A stretch of 64,000 nt of DNA from Voacanga thouarsii. Taxonomy: Eukaryota > Streptophyta > Magnoliopsida > Gentianales > Apocynaceae. Of the stretch, positions 1-10,582 are shown piece by piece; the stretch's first letter is position 1; every line of letters starts with the position of its first letter. The position numbers were made by a program, and so were the translations under genes. The stretch lies in the NCBI GenBank assembly GCA_026120185.1, contig JANUWF010001783.1:1829001-1893000 (forward strand), given 5' to 3'. A model generated the notes under the pieces. It ran no database searches. It was not told the DNA's origin and worked only from the letters and a program-made list of their open reading frames with translations.

Positions 1-750
1 AGCTGCCTCCTCCTACTTCAGTAAAAGCGATAAGAAGCTTTCTTGGTCATGCAGGTTTCTACAGGAGGTTCATCTTAGACTTCTCAAAACTTTAAAAACC
101 TCTTACTTCTTTACTTGAAAAGGATGCTGGTGTTTAATTTCGATGAAAAATGTCTCAATGCTTTTACCATACTTAAAGAGAAGTTGATTAATTCACCCAT
201 TTTAATTACACCCGATTGGTCTTTTCCCTTTGAACTAATGTGTGATGCAAGTGATTTTGCAGTTGGTGCAGTATTGGGACAAAGACGGAATAAGCACTTC
301 CAACCTATATACTATGCAAGCAAGACTTTAACGGATGCCCAGGAAAACTATACAACAACAGAAAAAGAACTGCTTGCCATAGTGTTTACCTTTGATAAAT
401 TCCGTTCTTACCTTATTTTGTCCAAATTCATTGTCTATACGGATCATTCGGCCCTGAAATACCTACTAACCAAGCATGATTCCAAACAAAGATTGATACG
501 ATGGGTTCTATTATTGCAAGAATTTGATTCGGAGATTAGGGACAAAAAGGGTGTAGAAAACTTGGCTGTGGATCACTTGTCAAGATTGAATAATCCAAAT
601 TTGGAATCATTGATGGACGAGGACATTGATGATGCCTTTCCAGATGAGCAACTCTTGATTGTAGAAGGTGAGCTACCAAACACCCCTTGGTTCGCTAATT
701 TTGCTAATTACTTGGTTGCAGGAATTGTTCCACCAGCTCTTACAATATAA
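1..750 (+). pseudogene. Ty3/gypsy reverse transcriptase end and RNase H
   Basis: Bases 3-110 in frame 3 encode the end of the reverse transcriptase (AIRSFLGHAGFYRRFI), followed by a stop and a frame change. The open frame 115-750 carries the RNase H domain that removes RNA from the cDNA hybrid. Its acidic positions are visible in order: [23 protein letters not shown] and [10 protein letters not shown]. The frame appears to begin at a TTG codon and is really the continuation of the broken pol frame, so no true start exists here. About 50 residues after the last motif form the linker to integrase. The identification is firm; function is lost through the frameshift and the stops around it. Confidence 0.9.
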
Positions 751-1943
751 CAAAAGAAGAAATTCCTCACCGACATAAGGCACTACTTTTGGGAAGATGC
801 ATATTTATTTAAGTGTTGTGCGAACTAAACCATTCAAAGATGTGTGGACTCTATGGAAGGTAAAGATATTCTAAGACATTGTCATGAAGGACTTGCTAGA
901 GGTCACTACCAAGCCAACAACACTGCACAAAAGGTGCTCGACTCCAAATTCTATTGGCCTATCTTGTTCAAAGACGCCCATATGTTTGTTCAAAGTTATG
1001 ATAGGTGTTAACGTACATGTAACTTTCTAAATCAAATGAGCTGCCCTTACATATCTTTCAAGCTTGTGAAGTATTTGATTGTTGGGGAATAGACTTCATA
1101 GGACCCTTTCCTAGCTTTTTGGGTAATAAATATATTCTGGTCGCAGTAGACTATGTGTCTAAATGGGTCGAAGCACAAGCTTTACCAACTAATGATGCAA
1201 GGGTAGTGGTAAAATTCCTAAAAAAACTTTTCACCCGTTTTGGTGTCACTAAGGTTCTCATCAATGATAGAGGTACTTATTTTTGTAATGCTCAATTGGA
1301 CAAAGTTCTCAAACATTTGGGAGTACACCATAAATTCGCTACCTCATACCATCCCCAAGCGAGTGGTCAAGTCGAAATGGTGAATAGCGAGCTTAAAAGA
1401 ATCTTGGAAAAAATTGTTAGCCATACTCGGAAGGATTGGAGTCTAAAATTAGATGACACTCTTTGGGCATATAGGACAGCTTTTAAGACCCCTATTGGCA
1501 CGACTTTTTTTCGGTTAGTTTATGGAAAAACTTGTCATTTACTTGTGGAAATTGAGCATAAAGCTTATTGGGCAATTAAACTTGTTAATCTGGATCTTAA
1601 GGACGCTAGAAAGTCAAGGTTACTCCAACTCATAGCTTTGGAGGAATTGCGTGAGGGTGCTTATGATTGTTCCATGCGATACAAGGAAAAGGTCAAAAAG
1701 TGGCACGATAAGCATATCACTTACTAACCTGAATTTGAAAAAGGTGAGGAAGTGCTGTTACTCAATTCTCGTTTAAAATTTTTTCCCGAAAAGTTGAAAT
1801 CCCGGAGGCTGGGACTATTCACGGTAAGTAAGATCGGCCCTTTTGGCACCCTAGAACTTACTCACCCCACTTGGGGCACATTCAAAGTCAATAGCAATAG
1901 GGTGAAACGCTATGTAGGTGGAGGTCTTCCACATCCCGAGTAG
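751..1943 (+). pseudogene. Ty3/gypsy integrase, three broken blocks
   Basis: Integrase inserts the cDNA into the genome. Block one (about 850-1010) is the H2C2 zinc-binding domain, with HCHEGLARGHYQA and the distal QSYDRC; a stop follows the last Cys. Block two (1119-1727) is the catalytic core: [12 protein letters not shown] holds the first Asp, INDRGTYF the second, and [15 protein letters not shown] the Glu. The sequence LVYGKTCHL plus [10 protein letters not shown] is characteristic of Athila/Tat integrases. Block three (1752-1943) is the C-terminal domain with LLNSRLKFFPEKLKSR and FKVNSNRVKRYVGG. A stop near 1725 separates blocks two and three. The core triad looks intact, but the gene as a whole is not translatable. 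Confidence 0.9.
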
Positions 1944-2235
1944 GTGGAGATGCTCTTTGACGAAACCACATAGAACTGTGTAGTTTATCAAAGTGGTAGT
2001 TGTTTTTTGTACCATTCTCTTTCTTTCTTTTGGTTTGATTTATTTTCCTTTTCTAGTTTTTACGCTTTGGTGTGTTTTCTTTTGTATTTTTCTTTTTAGG
2101 TACTTTGCACTATCTCATTCTTCAAAGCATTCAGATCTTGTACGACACAATGCCAAATGAATGGAAGTTTGTTTCTCTTATCTCTTCTCTTGTATATTTT
2201 TGGTCCCATGGTATTGTTGTTATTGTTATATTTAC

Positions 2236-2275
2236 TTGGCCATTGAGGACAATGTCCAGTTTAAGTGTGGGGGAG
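2236..2275 (+). promoter_or_regulatory. Conserved box with internal polypurine-like end
   Basis: The stretch reads TTGGCCATTGAGGACAATG and closes with TTAAGTGTGGGGGAG. The same box occurs twice on the - strand inside the element at 38000-44348 (41012-41053 and 41241-41280). The G-rich end resembles the true polypurine tract at 3701-3714, so it could act as a second plus-strand priming site. That role is an inference. Confidence 0.6.
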
Positions 2276-3700
2276 TGATGTGATTAACAAGTCTTCTATA
2301 CATAAACTTTAACCTTCTTGGGAGAAATTTTTTTTCACATTTTTCTGATTTTTTTGGAGATTTCAAGCTGTATTTTTAGTGCATGTCTTTATGATGGAGT
2401 ATAGAGTATATTTTCTAAATCATTTATGACTTATGCATGACTTTTTACACTTACTTGGATAAAGTAGTTCTTGATCAAATGCTTTGCATTGTTCTTAAAC
2501 CTATTTTTTTTACTAAACTTCATGGAGCATTCTAGAACTTACTTGAATACCTCTCGAGGCGAAATAAGAAAGACAATCATGATTTAATTTAGGGATGACG
2601 GTAATAGGTCTTCTTTGGATAGTTTGAGCTTTTTAAGCCTACCTATTGTAATATTATCCCTAGTGCCTATTTTGAGCCTAAATTGTTGATTTCTTTCTTT
2701 AAAACCCATTATCATACTTTGTCCATTGCTTGCTTCTGAGAGTTTGAATAAATTTTCCAAATCTTTATACTATTGATGGATGAACGTATATGTAAGAGAA
2801 TGTTGAGGAAGAATATTGGGAGAAAGATCATGATTCGTTACTTTCAGTCATGGATCAATAATGAGTTGAGCTGGAAAGAGAAAAGAAAGCAAAGAGAGAG
2901 TGAGAAAAACAAAGGAGTTGAAAAAAGAAAAAAAAGCTGCTAGAAAGAACGAAAGAAGAGAAGTGAAAAAACAAACAACAGCAGCAGTGAAAGAAAAGAC
3001 ACATTGAAGAAAGAAGAAGAAAAGGAAATGTAATAAAAGGAATAGTGATTGAGCTGAAAAAAAAAGTTAAAGTTCATATAAAGTACTTAACACCATTGCT
3101 GGAAAAATTTGAGTGATTTTGTGAAAGAAATAGAGAAGAGTTGAAAGAAAAAGAGAAAAAATGCAGGATTTGCTTGAGTGGAGTTGTAAGTGTTATATAA
3201 GGTTATTGTTTGTTTGATTTTTGGAATAGGAGAGTAAGAAGAGTTGGAAATTATTGATTCAATTTGTTTATCCTTTTCTTGCGAACTCTTAGTTTCTTTT
3301 ATTTTTTATTCTCCTATATCCTCCGTTTGATAAGCTACATTACAAGCCTTTAGCCTTACATTACAAGCTTATAAGTCCTACTTGATCTAAGTAGAATCCT
3401 GATATGTCTCGGATTAGTGGAGATAGTGTATGAAAAGTAAACATATGGAATACATATTCTTTTTAAACTAAATTCTTTCCAATGGTTTGAGAATAGTGTG
3501 AAGTATTGTGATCGTTCTACTGAGTCATTTATCACTTATACAAGTCTTGCATTGATTGTGAAAGATGTAGTGTCACGTGTTTTATATTCTTGAATGAAGA
3601 AAGCATTGAATCTATGGTCTTGAAATTGATTGAGTGATTAACGAAACCTTGTGTTTTCCTACTTGTTCTTGATACTTTGCTTGCGGACAAGCAAAGAGCT

Positions 3701-3714
3701 AAGTGTGGGGGAAT
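3701..3714 (+). promoter_or_regulatory. Polypurine tract next to 3' LTR
   Basis: AAGTGTGGGGGAAT lies directly before the LTR start TGATAG at 3715. The reverse complement of the same arrangement is found at 39523-39540. Confidence 0.8.
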
Positions 3715-3918
3715 TGATAGGGGCTAAATTAGTCATATTTTTCCTAGTTATTTGAGGTTTTTTTGTAATATATTTTGTTCAATAACTAGTCATATTCCTT
3801 CATATTTGAGATTTTACCCTTGGAAAGGTATTTTGTTCTTTATTTCAGATTTTGAAGGTAAAACGAAACAAAAATGTCGCAAAACAGAGGAGAGGTGGTG
3901 TCGGCTAGGACCCTAGAA

Positions 3919-4134
3919 CCGGCGCCGGCCATGCATTGTTGAAACGATCTTCGAAGCGATGGAAAAATTGGTAGAACAGAGCAGAACAGAACAAAGGCGG
4001 CGCCGGATGTGAAGCTGGAACCGGCGCCGGCTGCATTCTAAACACATTGTGAAAAATTCGAAGAAAAATCGGCAAATGAGTGGAGGAACAGAACATAATC
4101 GGTGCCGGCTCCAAGAGTCAAGGCGGCACCGGCT
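3919..4134 (+). repeat. CpG-rich palindromic motif array in U3
   Basis: Five copies of a motif centred on GGCGCCGGC or a one-base variant lie at 3919-3930, 3998-4006, 4021-4032, 4099-4110 and 4122-4134. They stand out in otherwise AT-rich sequence, just upstream of the LTR TATA box. Confidence 0.75.
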
Positions 4135-4261
4135 GTGCCTTGAAGCTAAGGCGGTGTGTGATTTTTCTATGCGGTTTTTGGTAATCTGAGGAGTTTTAGT
4201 ATCTTTCAACTTCTACTCGGCCAAGAACATTGTACTTACGTGTTTAGCCACTTCCTAAGCC

Positions 4262-4270
4262 TATAAATAG
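4262..4270 (+). promoter_or_regulatory. LTR TATA box
   Basis: TATAAATAG lies about 550 bp into the LTR. Related LTRs keep the same motif (reverse complement near 38987 and 43790; CATAAATAG near 63146), which supports a promoter role. Confidence 0.7.
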
Positions 4271-5235
4271 ATGAAAAACACAAGGGAAAAAGGGAGAATT
4301 CATTGATCATCACAGAAAATTACTCAATCAAAAGAGGAATTCTTCAAGTTCGAGGAGGGTTGTGCAAGAAGGTCTTCAAAGGAAAAAGAAGAAGACTTGT
4401 CTATGAGTGCTTTCTTTTACTTTGTTTTATTTTTCTTGACAATGATATGTTTATTGTTTTATTGTAATTCAACGTTGTTTAGATATTCATGATATTTAGA
4501 GTTGTTTGATCTTTTCATTAATTGGTTATTATTCTTGGTATTTAATTACTTGTGCTTATTACGAGATTAGTTGGTTGGTTCTACCCATTGACTTGCTGGA
4601 CCAAATGGGGTTGATGGTAGTTTCAATTTATTAATTTCATATTCTGTTGGCTATTGACTTACTGGACCAAAGGGAGTTGATAGCTTAGAACTAATAACTG
4701 AATGTTAATTGATGTCTTCCGAGACCAAGGGTTCATTGATTAATTTCATGCTTTGAATTTTTGAGACCAAGGGAATTTAATTAAGGATTATGTTTAATGC
4801 ATCTTTTGGATGAATTAGTTGAGACAGACCAAGTGATTCTAATTTATCTAGAAGATAGTGATTTCATGGATTGACCATCGAAGTGAGTCTACTTTAATCC
4901 TTCATGATATGCCAAGGGAATAATTAGTTATGATAGTGGTTGAGTTCTTTAAAGTCATGTTTGTCTAAACAATGGTTTGAATTACATACTTCTCCATCCT
5001 TGACATGTACATATTTTTATTTGTTTTTCAATTTATTAAGTCAGTTAAACAATGAAAGAAAGATAATTAATGTCTACTCGTTCCTTGAGGATCGACACTC
5101 GTTTGAACCCTATACTCGGTTAATGATGAGTACGCTTGCTTATATATGTGATTTGGGTTGAGCGGTTTAATTTAAACTTGATTGGAAATATGCTTAGTTT
5201 TTGTATGTTTTTTATGCCCAAGTCTGAACACATCA

Positions 5236-8200
5236 AGTAACATTTTTTGGATGTGACAAAGAGTAAAATTTTTCAGCTATTCTTCACTTAGCCTCAATTT
5301 CGGTGATTTTAAGATCTTTCGTTGTTTATGGAGTATATCATCACCTATTTTTGACCAATTATTTTTCCAGAATTATCTTATATTCGAAACTTCACAAAAT
5401 ATAAGTATTAAAACAAACAATTCTCTTAGCTTAGTTCCTGTAGCCCAATGTGCTGCTTCCTCAATTGCATCATTCCACTCTTTGTCTTCTTGTAATAGAC
5501 CAAGAGAATAGCAGGCATCCTTAAATGATGCATATGTGACACCATTTATTGTGCATATATTTTCAAATGATGTAGGACCTTTGACAACATTCAGTAATAG
5601 CCTTAGAAAATACTTCTCACCAGTGCTTGGGGGCACATACGTAATTCTCCCAATATATCTCTTTGTTTTTCTTTTCCATGATTCTTCTTGTCTATTCCAC
5701 GTGTATTTTCTTAGGAATTCTGCATATGCTAATTGTCTTACTTCTAGATCAATAGCATTTTTGGCAAACCATTCAGTCAGCATAGTTTTCCCAGCATTTT
5801 CTCTATTAATAATTTGTGGATCATCATCTTTGAATATGAGCAGTTGTTCACCATCAAGATGTCCACACAATCTTTCTACTGCTGGTATTCTAAAATGTAT
5901 GTCAAAATAAAAAATTTGCCAACAGGCTTCACATGGAGATAAATATCGGTAGTCCAAAAATGCTCTGATTGCACCATTTTCTACTTCTGAATTATTTTCA
6001 ATTACTGTAGGATTTGATGTGTTACTTATAATCAGTGCTTCAATTTGATCAAACCCTTTGGTAATGTACTTGAACAGATACTTAATTGCTTTTGCTTGAT
6101 TGCAAGCTTCAATATTGATATGGCTTTGATACTTAAGCAATAAAATTATATTGTAAGGCACAACATACCTATTATCCAATTTGATTCCATGCTTTTCCAC
6201 AAACTTGTTATTGCATCTTCGTTTGTATAAGTAATAACCATTACTGTCAATATTTCTTTTAGACTGGAAATCTTTTGGAAAGTGTTTTGAACATGTATCT
6301 ATAAAAGTATTTTTCTTTCATTAAACAATATTTGATACTTAACAAAATGCTACATTTATTTGATAATTAGGGGGCAAATAAAACATACCATTACTTATGC
6401 ACGGTGAATTTGGATTTGCTTAACCACATGGCCCATGTATCATGAAATTTGAAACTGCTTCATAACAATGTGGATCATTGACTAGATCAAGTATTTCTGC
6501 ACTGATGATTTTGTCTATATCCTCTGTGTTATTTCTCTTGACTGTCTCATCTAACCAAAGTTGCATATAAGAGTGTGGTAATTCTCTTTTTTGGAATTCA
6601 ATTGTTTATACAACTACATAGATATAAAAATTACGTTCTTAGTTAAAATAGATTAGATTGAAAATGTAACAAAAGTGATTAAATTTGAAAGAAGTTGAGA
6701 AATAGTACAAACCTGCTTGAACTGGCTCAAAATTTTTGTTCTTCAAGATATCCTTGATCATTTCATCTAGCTTTATCTTGAAAATGTGTGTTTCAATATC
6801 TGGACGATTTTCAGGCTTTTGACCTCCTTTTTACTTCAAGTAAAACTGGATTTCATGCCAGTTTGGGTTTGCTGTAAATGTAATAAACAAATCTGGGTTC
6901 CTATATCTTCTACAAATTGTCATTGCATCTTAGTAATTTTTAATCATGTAGCTTGGACTACCTGCACGGGTTGATGGTAAAATTATTCGCTTTCCAATTT
7001 TCCTTAAATTAATATCACTTTTCTCTACAACATCTTGTATATTTTGATAGAGATCACTTCTCAATTTTCCTTAATTTCTTCTGATCTAGTCCAATCTTTG
7101 TTGCCCAATCGCAGTATAAGAATCCACTATGAATTGTTGGAAAAGTCGACTTCCCAGTGTACTATTACACAATATATCCACCCTGTCTTGGATAAGATAA
7201 GAATAAAACTCATTCATTGTTACAAACCTCCTTTTTGTTTGATTCTTCTATCTATTTTCTGCATATTTTATCTCTATACCGAAGCCATCTTCTCTATATG
7301 GAAATAATAGTGGATACTGCAATGCCATAAATGAAGGGTGCAAATAACTTATCCTTTTCAAAGAACCATTTCTTCCTTAAATAATAATATCTAGATTCAA
7401 TGATATATGTTCAAAATCACCAATTATCATACCTGCAACTTCATTATATTGGACCTCATTATATTCTCTTCTCTTCTTTGAATATTGACCTTTTATTTTT
7501 AACGTTAAGTTCTCAATATCACAATCCTTGAATCATTCTCTTGCTATCCCAAATGCTTGTGTCAATTTGTTATTGAGATCAAACATCTCAATGAAAGATT
7601 GAATAAGTTGCTTATCCAATGCATCATTACACTGTTTCTGATTGGTAGCATCTAAGAGATTTTGAACCTCATTATCAGTGTCATGGACGTTTGATTGACA
7701 AAAACTTGGTTTTTTTCCTATCTCAGGAAGAATCATACCAATTTGATGATGGTTTTGACCACAAATTCAAAATACATATGGCATGGAATTTATGTTGATT
7801 CTTTGATCAATATGACCACCAGTTAAAGTCATGGCAAACATGGAGTTATAAGCTCGAATATTCTCAAAAAAATTCTGCTTGTTGCAATTATCATTGCAAA
7901 GAAGCAAACTTTTGAGTGGTTAGGCTATTCCTTGTTAACTGGGAATTTAACTTTACCATACCTGCAGCATAGTGTAAACTTCGAATATAGATTCTTCTGT
8001 CTATTTTTTGCATATTTTATCTCTGTATAGAAGCCATCTTCTCCATATGGAAATAACAGTGGATACTGCAATGCCATAAATGAAGGGTGCAAATAACTAA
8101 TCCTTTTCAAAAAACCATTTCTTCCTTGAATAATAATATCTAGATCCAATGATTTATGTTCAAAATTACCAATTATCAGACCTACAACTTCATTGCATTA

Positions 8201-9170
8201 GACCTCATTATATTCTCTTCTCTTCTTTGAATATTGACCTTTTATTTTTAACGTCAAGTTCTCAATATCACAATCATTGAATTGTTCTCTTGCCATCCGA
8301 AATGCTTGTGGCAATCTGTTATTGAGATTAAATATCTCAATGAAAGATTAAATAAGTTGCTTATCCAATGCATCATTACACTGTTTCTGATTAGTAGCAT
8401 CTAAGCAATTTTAAACCTCATTATCAGTGTCATGGACATATAATTGACAAAAATTTGGTTTTTTTCCTATCTCAGGAAGAAGCGTACCAATTCGATGATG
8501 GTTTTGACCATAAATTCGAAATACATATGGTGTGGAATTTGTATTGATTCTTTGATCAATATGATCACCAGTTAAAGTCATGGCAAACATGGAGTTATAA
8601 GCTCGAATATTCTCAAAGAATTTCGGGTTGTTGCTGTTATCATTGCAAAGAAGCAAACTTTTGAGTGGTTAGGCTATTCCTTGTTCATTGGGAATTTAAC
8701 TTTACCATGCCTGCAGCATATTGTAAACTTCGGATATAGGTAATAATTTTGGCTTTTCAATCTTTCCTTATACCAGAAAATATCACCACAATGCTTACAG
8801 GTGTAATTTGGTTCCTCATACCGTAACATCACAGACATTGTATCTTCTAGAAAAATAGTAAATTTGTATGTTAATTAATTGAGAATTTAATAAACTAAGA
8901 AAGCCTTTAACATTACCTTCTACAGTAAGCTTTTCCTTCTATTTTTTATCAGTTGGAGAAGTTCAATTGGTAGCTTCTCTATTCTTTTGTTGTTCATTTC
9001 TTTTCCTTTTCTTGTTCTGACTTGTTTTTTATTTCATCTTCAGGTGCTCTGCATGGTTCTGTTCTTGTGTAGCTGGGGGAAATCTTTGCAATTTCAATTC
9101 TCTTTGATGTCTGAGAATGTTTCTCCTATGTAACCGGGCTTGTTTTGAAGCACTAAATTCTACTACTTAG
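5236..9170 (-). pseudogene. Helitron Rep/helicase, N-terminal and Rep region
   Basis: Reading right to left: an N-terminal zinc-finger remnant (about 8820: CKHCGDIFW), the Helitron N-terminal block (ENIRAYNSMFAMT, HPSFMALQYPLLFPYGEDGF), then YTAIGQQRLD, NPDLFITFTANPNW and RPDIETHIFKIKLDE, then the HUH region and the Rep tyrosine motif KYLFKYITKG (about 6050-6085). It continues to VKGPTSFENI, WATGTKLRELF and LKNFTL at 5236. GT-AG boundaries suggest introns at about 6299-6389 and 6610-6712. The HUH motif is LPHSYMQL, so the second His is Tyr. Several stops and a tandem duplication also break it. The helicase half is cut off by the LTR inserted at 5235. Helitrons transpose by rolling-circle replication using this protein. 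Confidence 0.9.
7241..8738 (-). repeat. 749-bp tandem duplication within the Helitron gene
   Basis: Bases 7241-7989 and 7990-8738 are near-identical direct copies; both begin GATTCTTCT. They encode the same N-terminal Helitron block (ENIRAYNSMFAMTL, HDTDNEV, HPSFMALQYPLLFPYGEDGF). The duplication repeats part of the protein and shifts its frame, so it inactivated the gene or arose after inactivation. The copies differ by scattered substitutions. Confidence 0.9.
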
Positions 9171-10021
9171 TAATTTCAGAGAAAAAAAATATTTAGTTTA
9201 ACAAATGATTATTAAAACAGTAAATGCAAGAGGAGTGTAATATCTGTTTGTACCTGGATTCATCTATCAGTGAGATATTGTTGATGTATTCTGAGAGTTT
9301 TTTTGTAAAGTTGGTAGATGATCAACCTTTCAAGAAGGTTTTTTGTAAAGTTGGTAGAGAAAAAATATCTGTCTATAGTTGGACTTGTTGATGTATTCAT
9401 TGGATTCATCTACCAATGTAATATAGGTGTACTGTAAAATGAGTTGAAAGGTTTTTTTTTTTTTTATGTATAGGAAGCAATTACGTATATATTTAAAAAA
9501 ATTCTTTAGAAGAGTTGAAAAGTTGTTTTGGATTTATAAACAGAGCATTTATAATATTTTTGAAGTGTATTGGAGAATGTAAGAGGTGTTTATGTCTTTA
9601 ATAGATACTTAAAAGTTTGTTTTCTCCCTAAAAGTACAAACCATTTTTAATTTTGAGTGGTTTACAATTTGTATGAATGAGGCCTTCGTCTTGATAGAAA
9701 GGAGTGCCTTGTACGAAGTGTGGATTCTTGTAGTTTTTGGGAATTCATTGTGACAAGCTGTCTAGAATCAATTTTAATGCAAGGTTCTGTCTAATTGCAC
9801 AAGGTGTCAATGGTATCATGTCGGGTGTTGAATTTGTGAAGCTGTGTAGAATTCTTTAAAGGGCAATTTTTAGTTTGTTTTGGAGATTGGTGCAATACGT
9901 TGTAATTTCCTTGATGGTAAGGGGTGGATTTTTCTTTATTGAGTTCTAATTCTGGTTGCTACTTTTTTGGTTGAAGTAGTTTAGAGAAGGCAATGTTCAG
10001 GCAGGAACTCAATACATGTGG
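9171..10021. other. Non-coding or unrecognised Helitron interior
   Basis: No supportable gene. A short direct repeat (TTTTTTGTAAAGTTGGTAGA) occurs near 9300 and 9340. The stretch 9680-10010 is less AT-rich than its surroundings and could be a captured gene remnant, but I could not identify it in any frame. Confidence 0.4.
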
Positions 10022-10563
10022 TGTAACATCCCACAACCTTGGCCCAACAGAGCCGGGGATGTCACCCAATCTAAAGGACAAGGGGTCTTTATAACTAGGT
10101 CACACAACAAAAATATAACAATACATTGAAATTAAAACTTATTACAACCCAAAAATTCAAGAACGAATCTAAAATAAATTGTTTACTCTTATCTCTCAAA
10201 GCATTACATAAAAAGAATAACATAATATCTTCCAAAGCAGGCAACAACTAGCTACTCATCCCCACAGTAGGATCGACCTAAAATCATGGCAAAAAGGATG
10301 ATGAGATAAAAATCTCAGTAAGTTCATGTGTGCTTTGAGTGTTCAGGTAAAACAGTTCATGTATGAAAGTTGTAAACATTTCATAAGAGAGTGCTGGTAA
10401 GCAAGAAATAAGGATCAAAATAAAGAGTGGCGTTTTCCCTATTTCAAACCACACAAGTGCACAATAAAATCAACCACTCAAATGGGCGGCCAAGGGTTAC
10501 CACACGTTAGGCCCCAAGACCGTATAACGGTCAGAATGCCACACTTTGTGCTGACTGACAAAA

Positions 10564-10582
10564 GGTAGGTGATCGGCCTACC
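10564..10582 (-). other. Conserved hairpin in solo LTR copy 1
   Basis: GGTAGG and CCTACC form a 6-bp stem around a 7-base loop. The same stem is kept at 50302-50320 and 57778-57796 in the other two copies, with one loop difference in copy 3. Confidence 0.55.

Larger units (their letters stand above)
1944..3714 (+). other. 3' non-coding tract of the Athila-like element
   Basis: About 1.77 kb between integrase and LTR with no supportable protein. It holds the conserved box at 2236-2275 and a purine-rich stretch at about 2860-3240 made mostly of A and G. Much of it can be recognised in reverse orientation inside the non-autonomous element at 39523-41060, which ties the two into one family. Confidence 0.75.
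1..5235 (+). mobile_element. Athila/Tat-like Ty3/gypsy retrotransposon, 3' half
   Basis: The order reverse transcriptase end, RNase H, integrase, long non-coding tract, polypurine tract and LTR shows the right half of a Ty3/gypsy element on the + strand; its 5' part lies left of the window. The integrase has no chromodomain. It ends in a short basic segment, and downstream comes the box ending GTGTGGGGGAG that is typical of Athila/Tat elements as I know them. No env-like frame is visible between pol and LTR. The element ends abruptly inside a Helitron reading frame at 5235/5236. The five bases after it are AGTAA; the matching duplication would lie outside the window. Confidence 0.85.
3715..5235 (+). 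repeat. 3' LTR of the Athila-like element (1521 bp)
   Basis: It begins TGATAGGGGC and ends ACACATCA. The same LTR family recurs at 38000-39522, 42790-44348, 53265-54715, 62180-62597 (partial) and 62598-64000 (partial). It carries a CpG-rich motif array, a TATA box, and a conserved stretch near the 3' end reading TCCTTGAGGATCGACACTCG. Confidence 0.9.

Noticed and set aside
2072..2278. Small hydrophobic frame
   Set aside because: Its end overlaps the conserved non-coding box, and the box is conserved as DNA in copies without the frame.
1944..3714. Env-like gene expected in Athila elements
   Set aside because: No frame of useful length or membrane segment is found; the small frame 2072-2278 is chance.
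3905..4209. Two overlapping - strand frames with Arg and Pro-rich sequence
   Set aside because: They arise from the CpG-rich motif array in the LTR and are not conserved between LTR copies.
5536..5910. Open frame of 124 codons on the + strand
   Set aside because: Antisense of the Helitron Rep region, whose - strand frame has clear family motifs.
7241..8738. CRISPR-like or satellite array
   Set aside because: Only two long units that encode a Helitron domain; there are no spacers.
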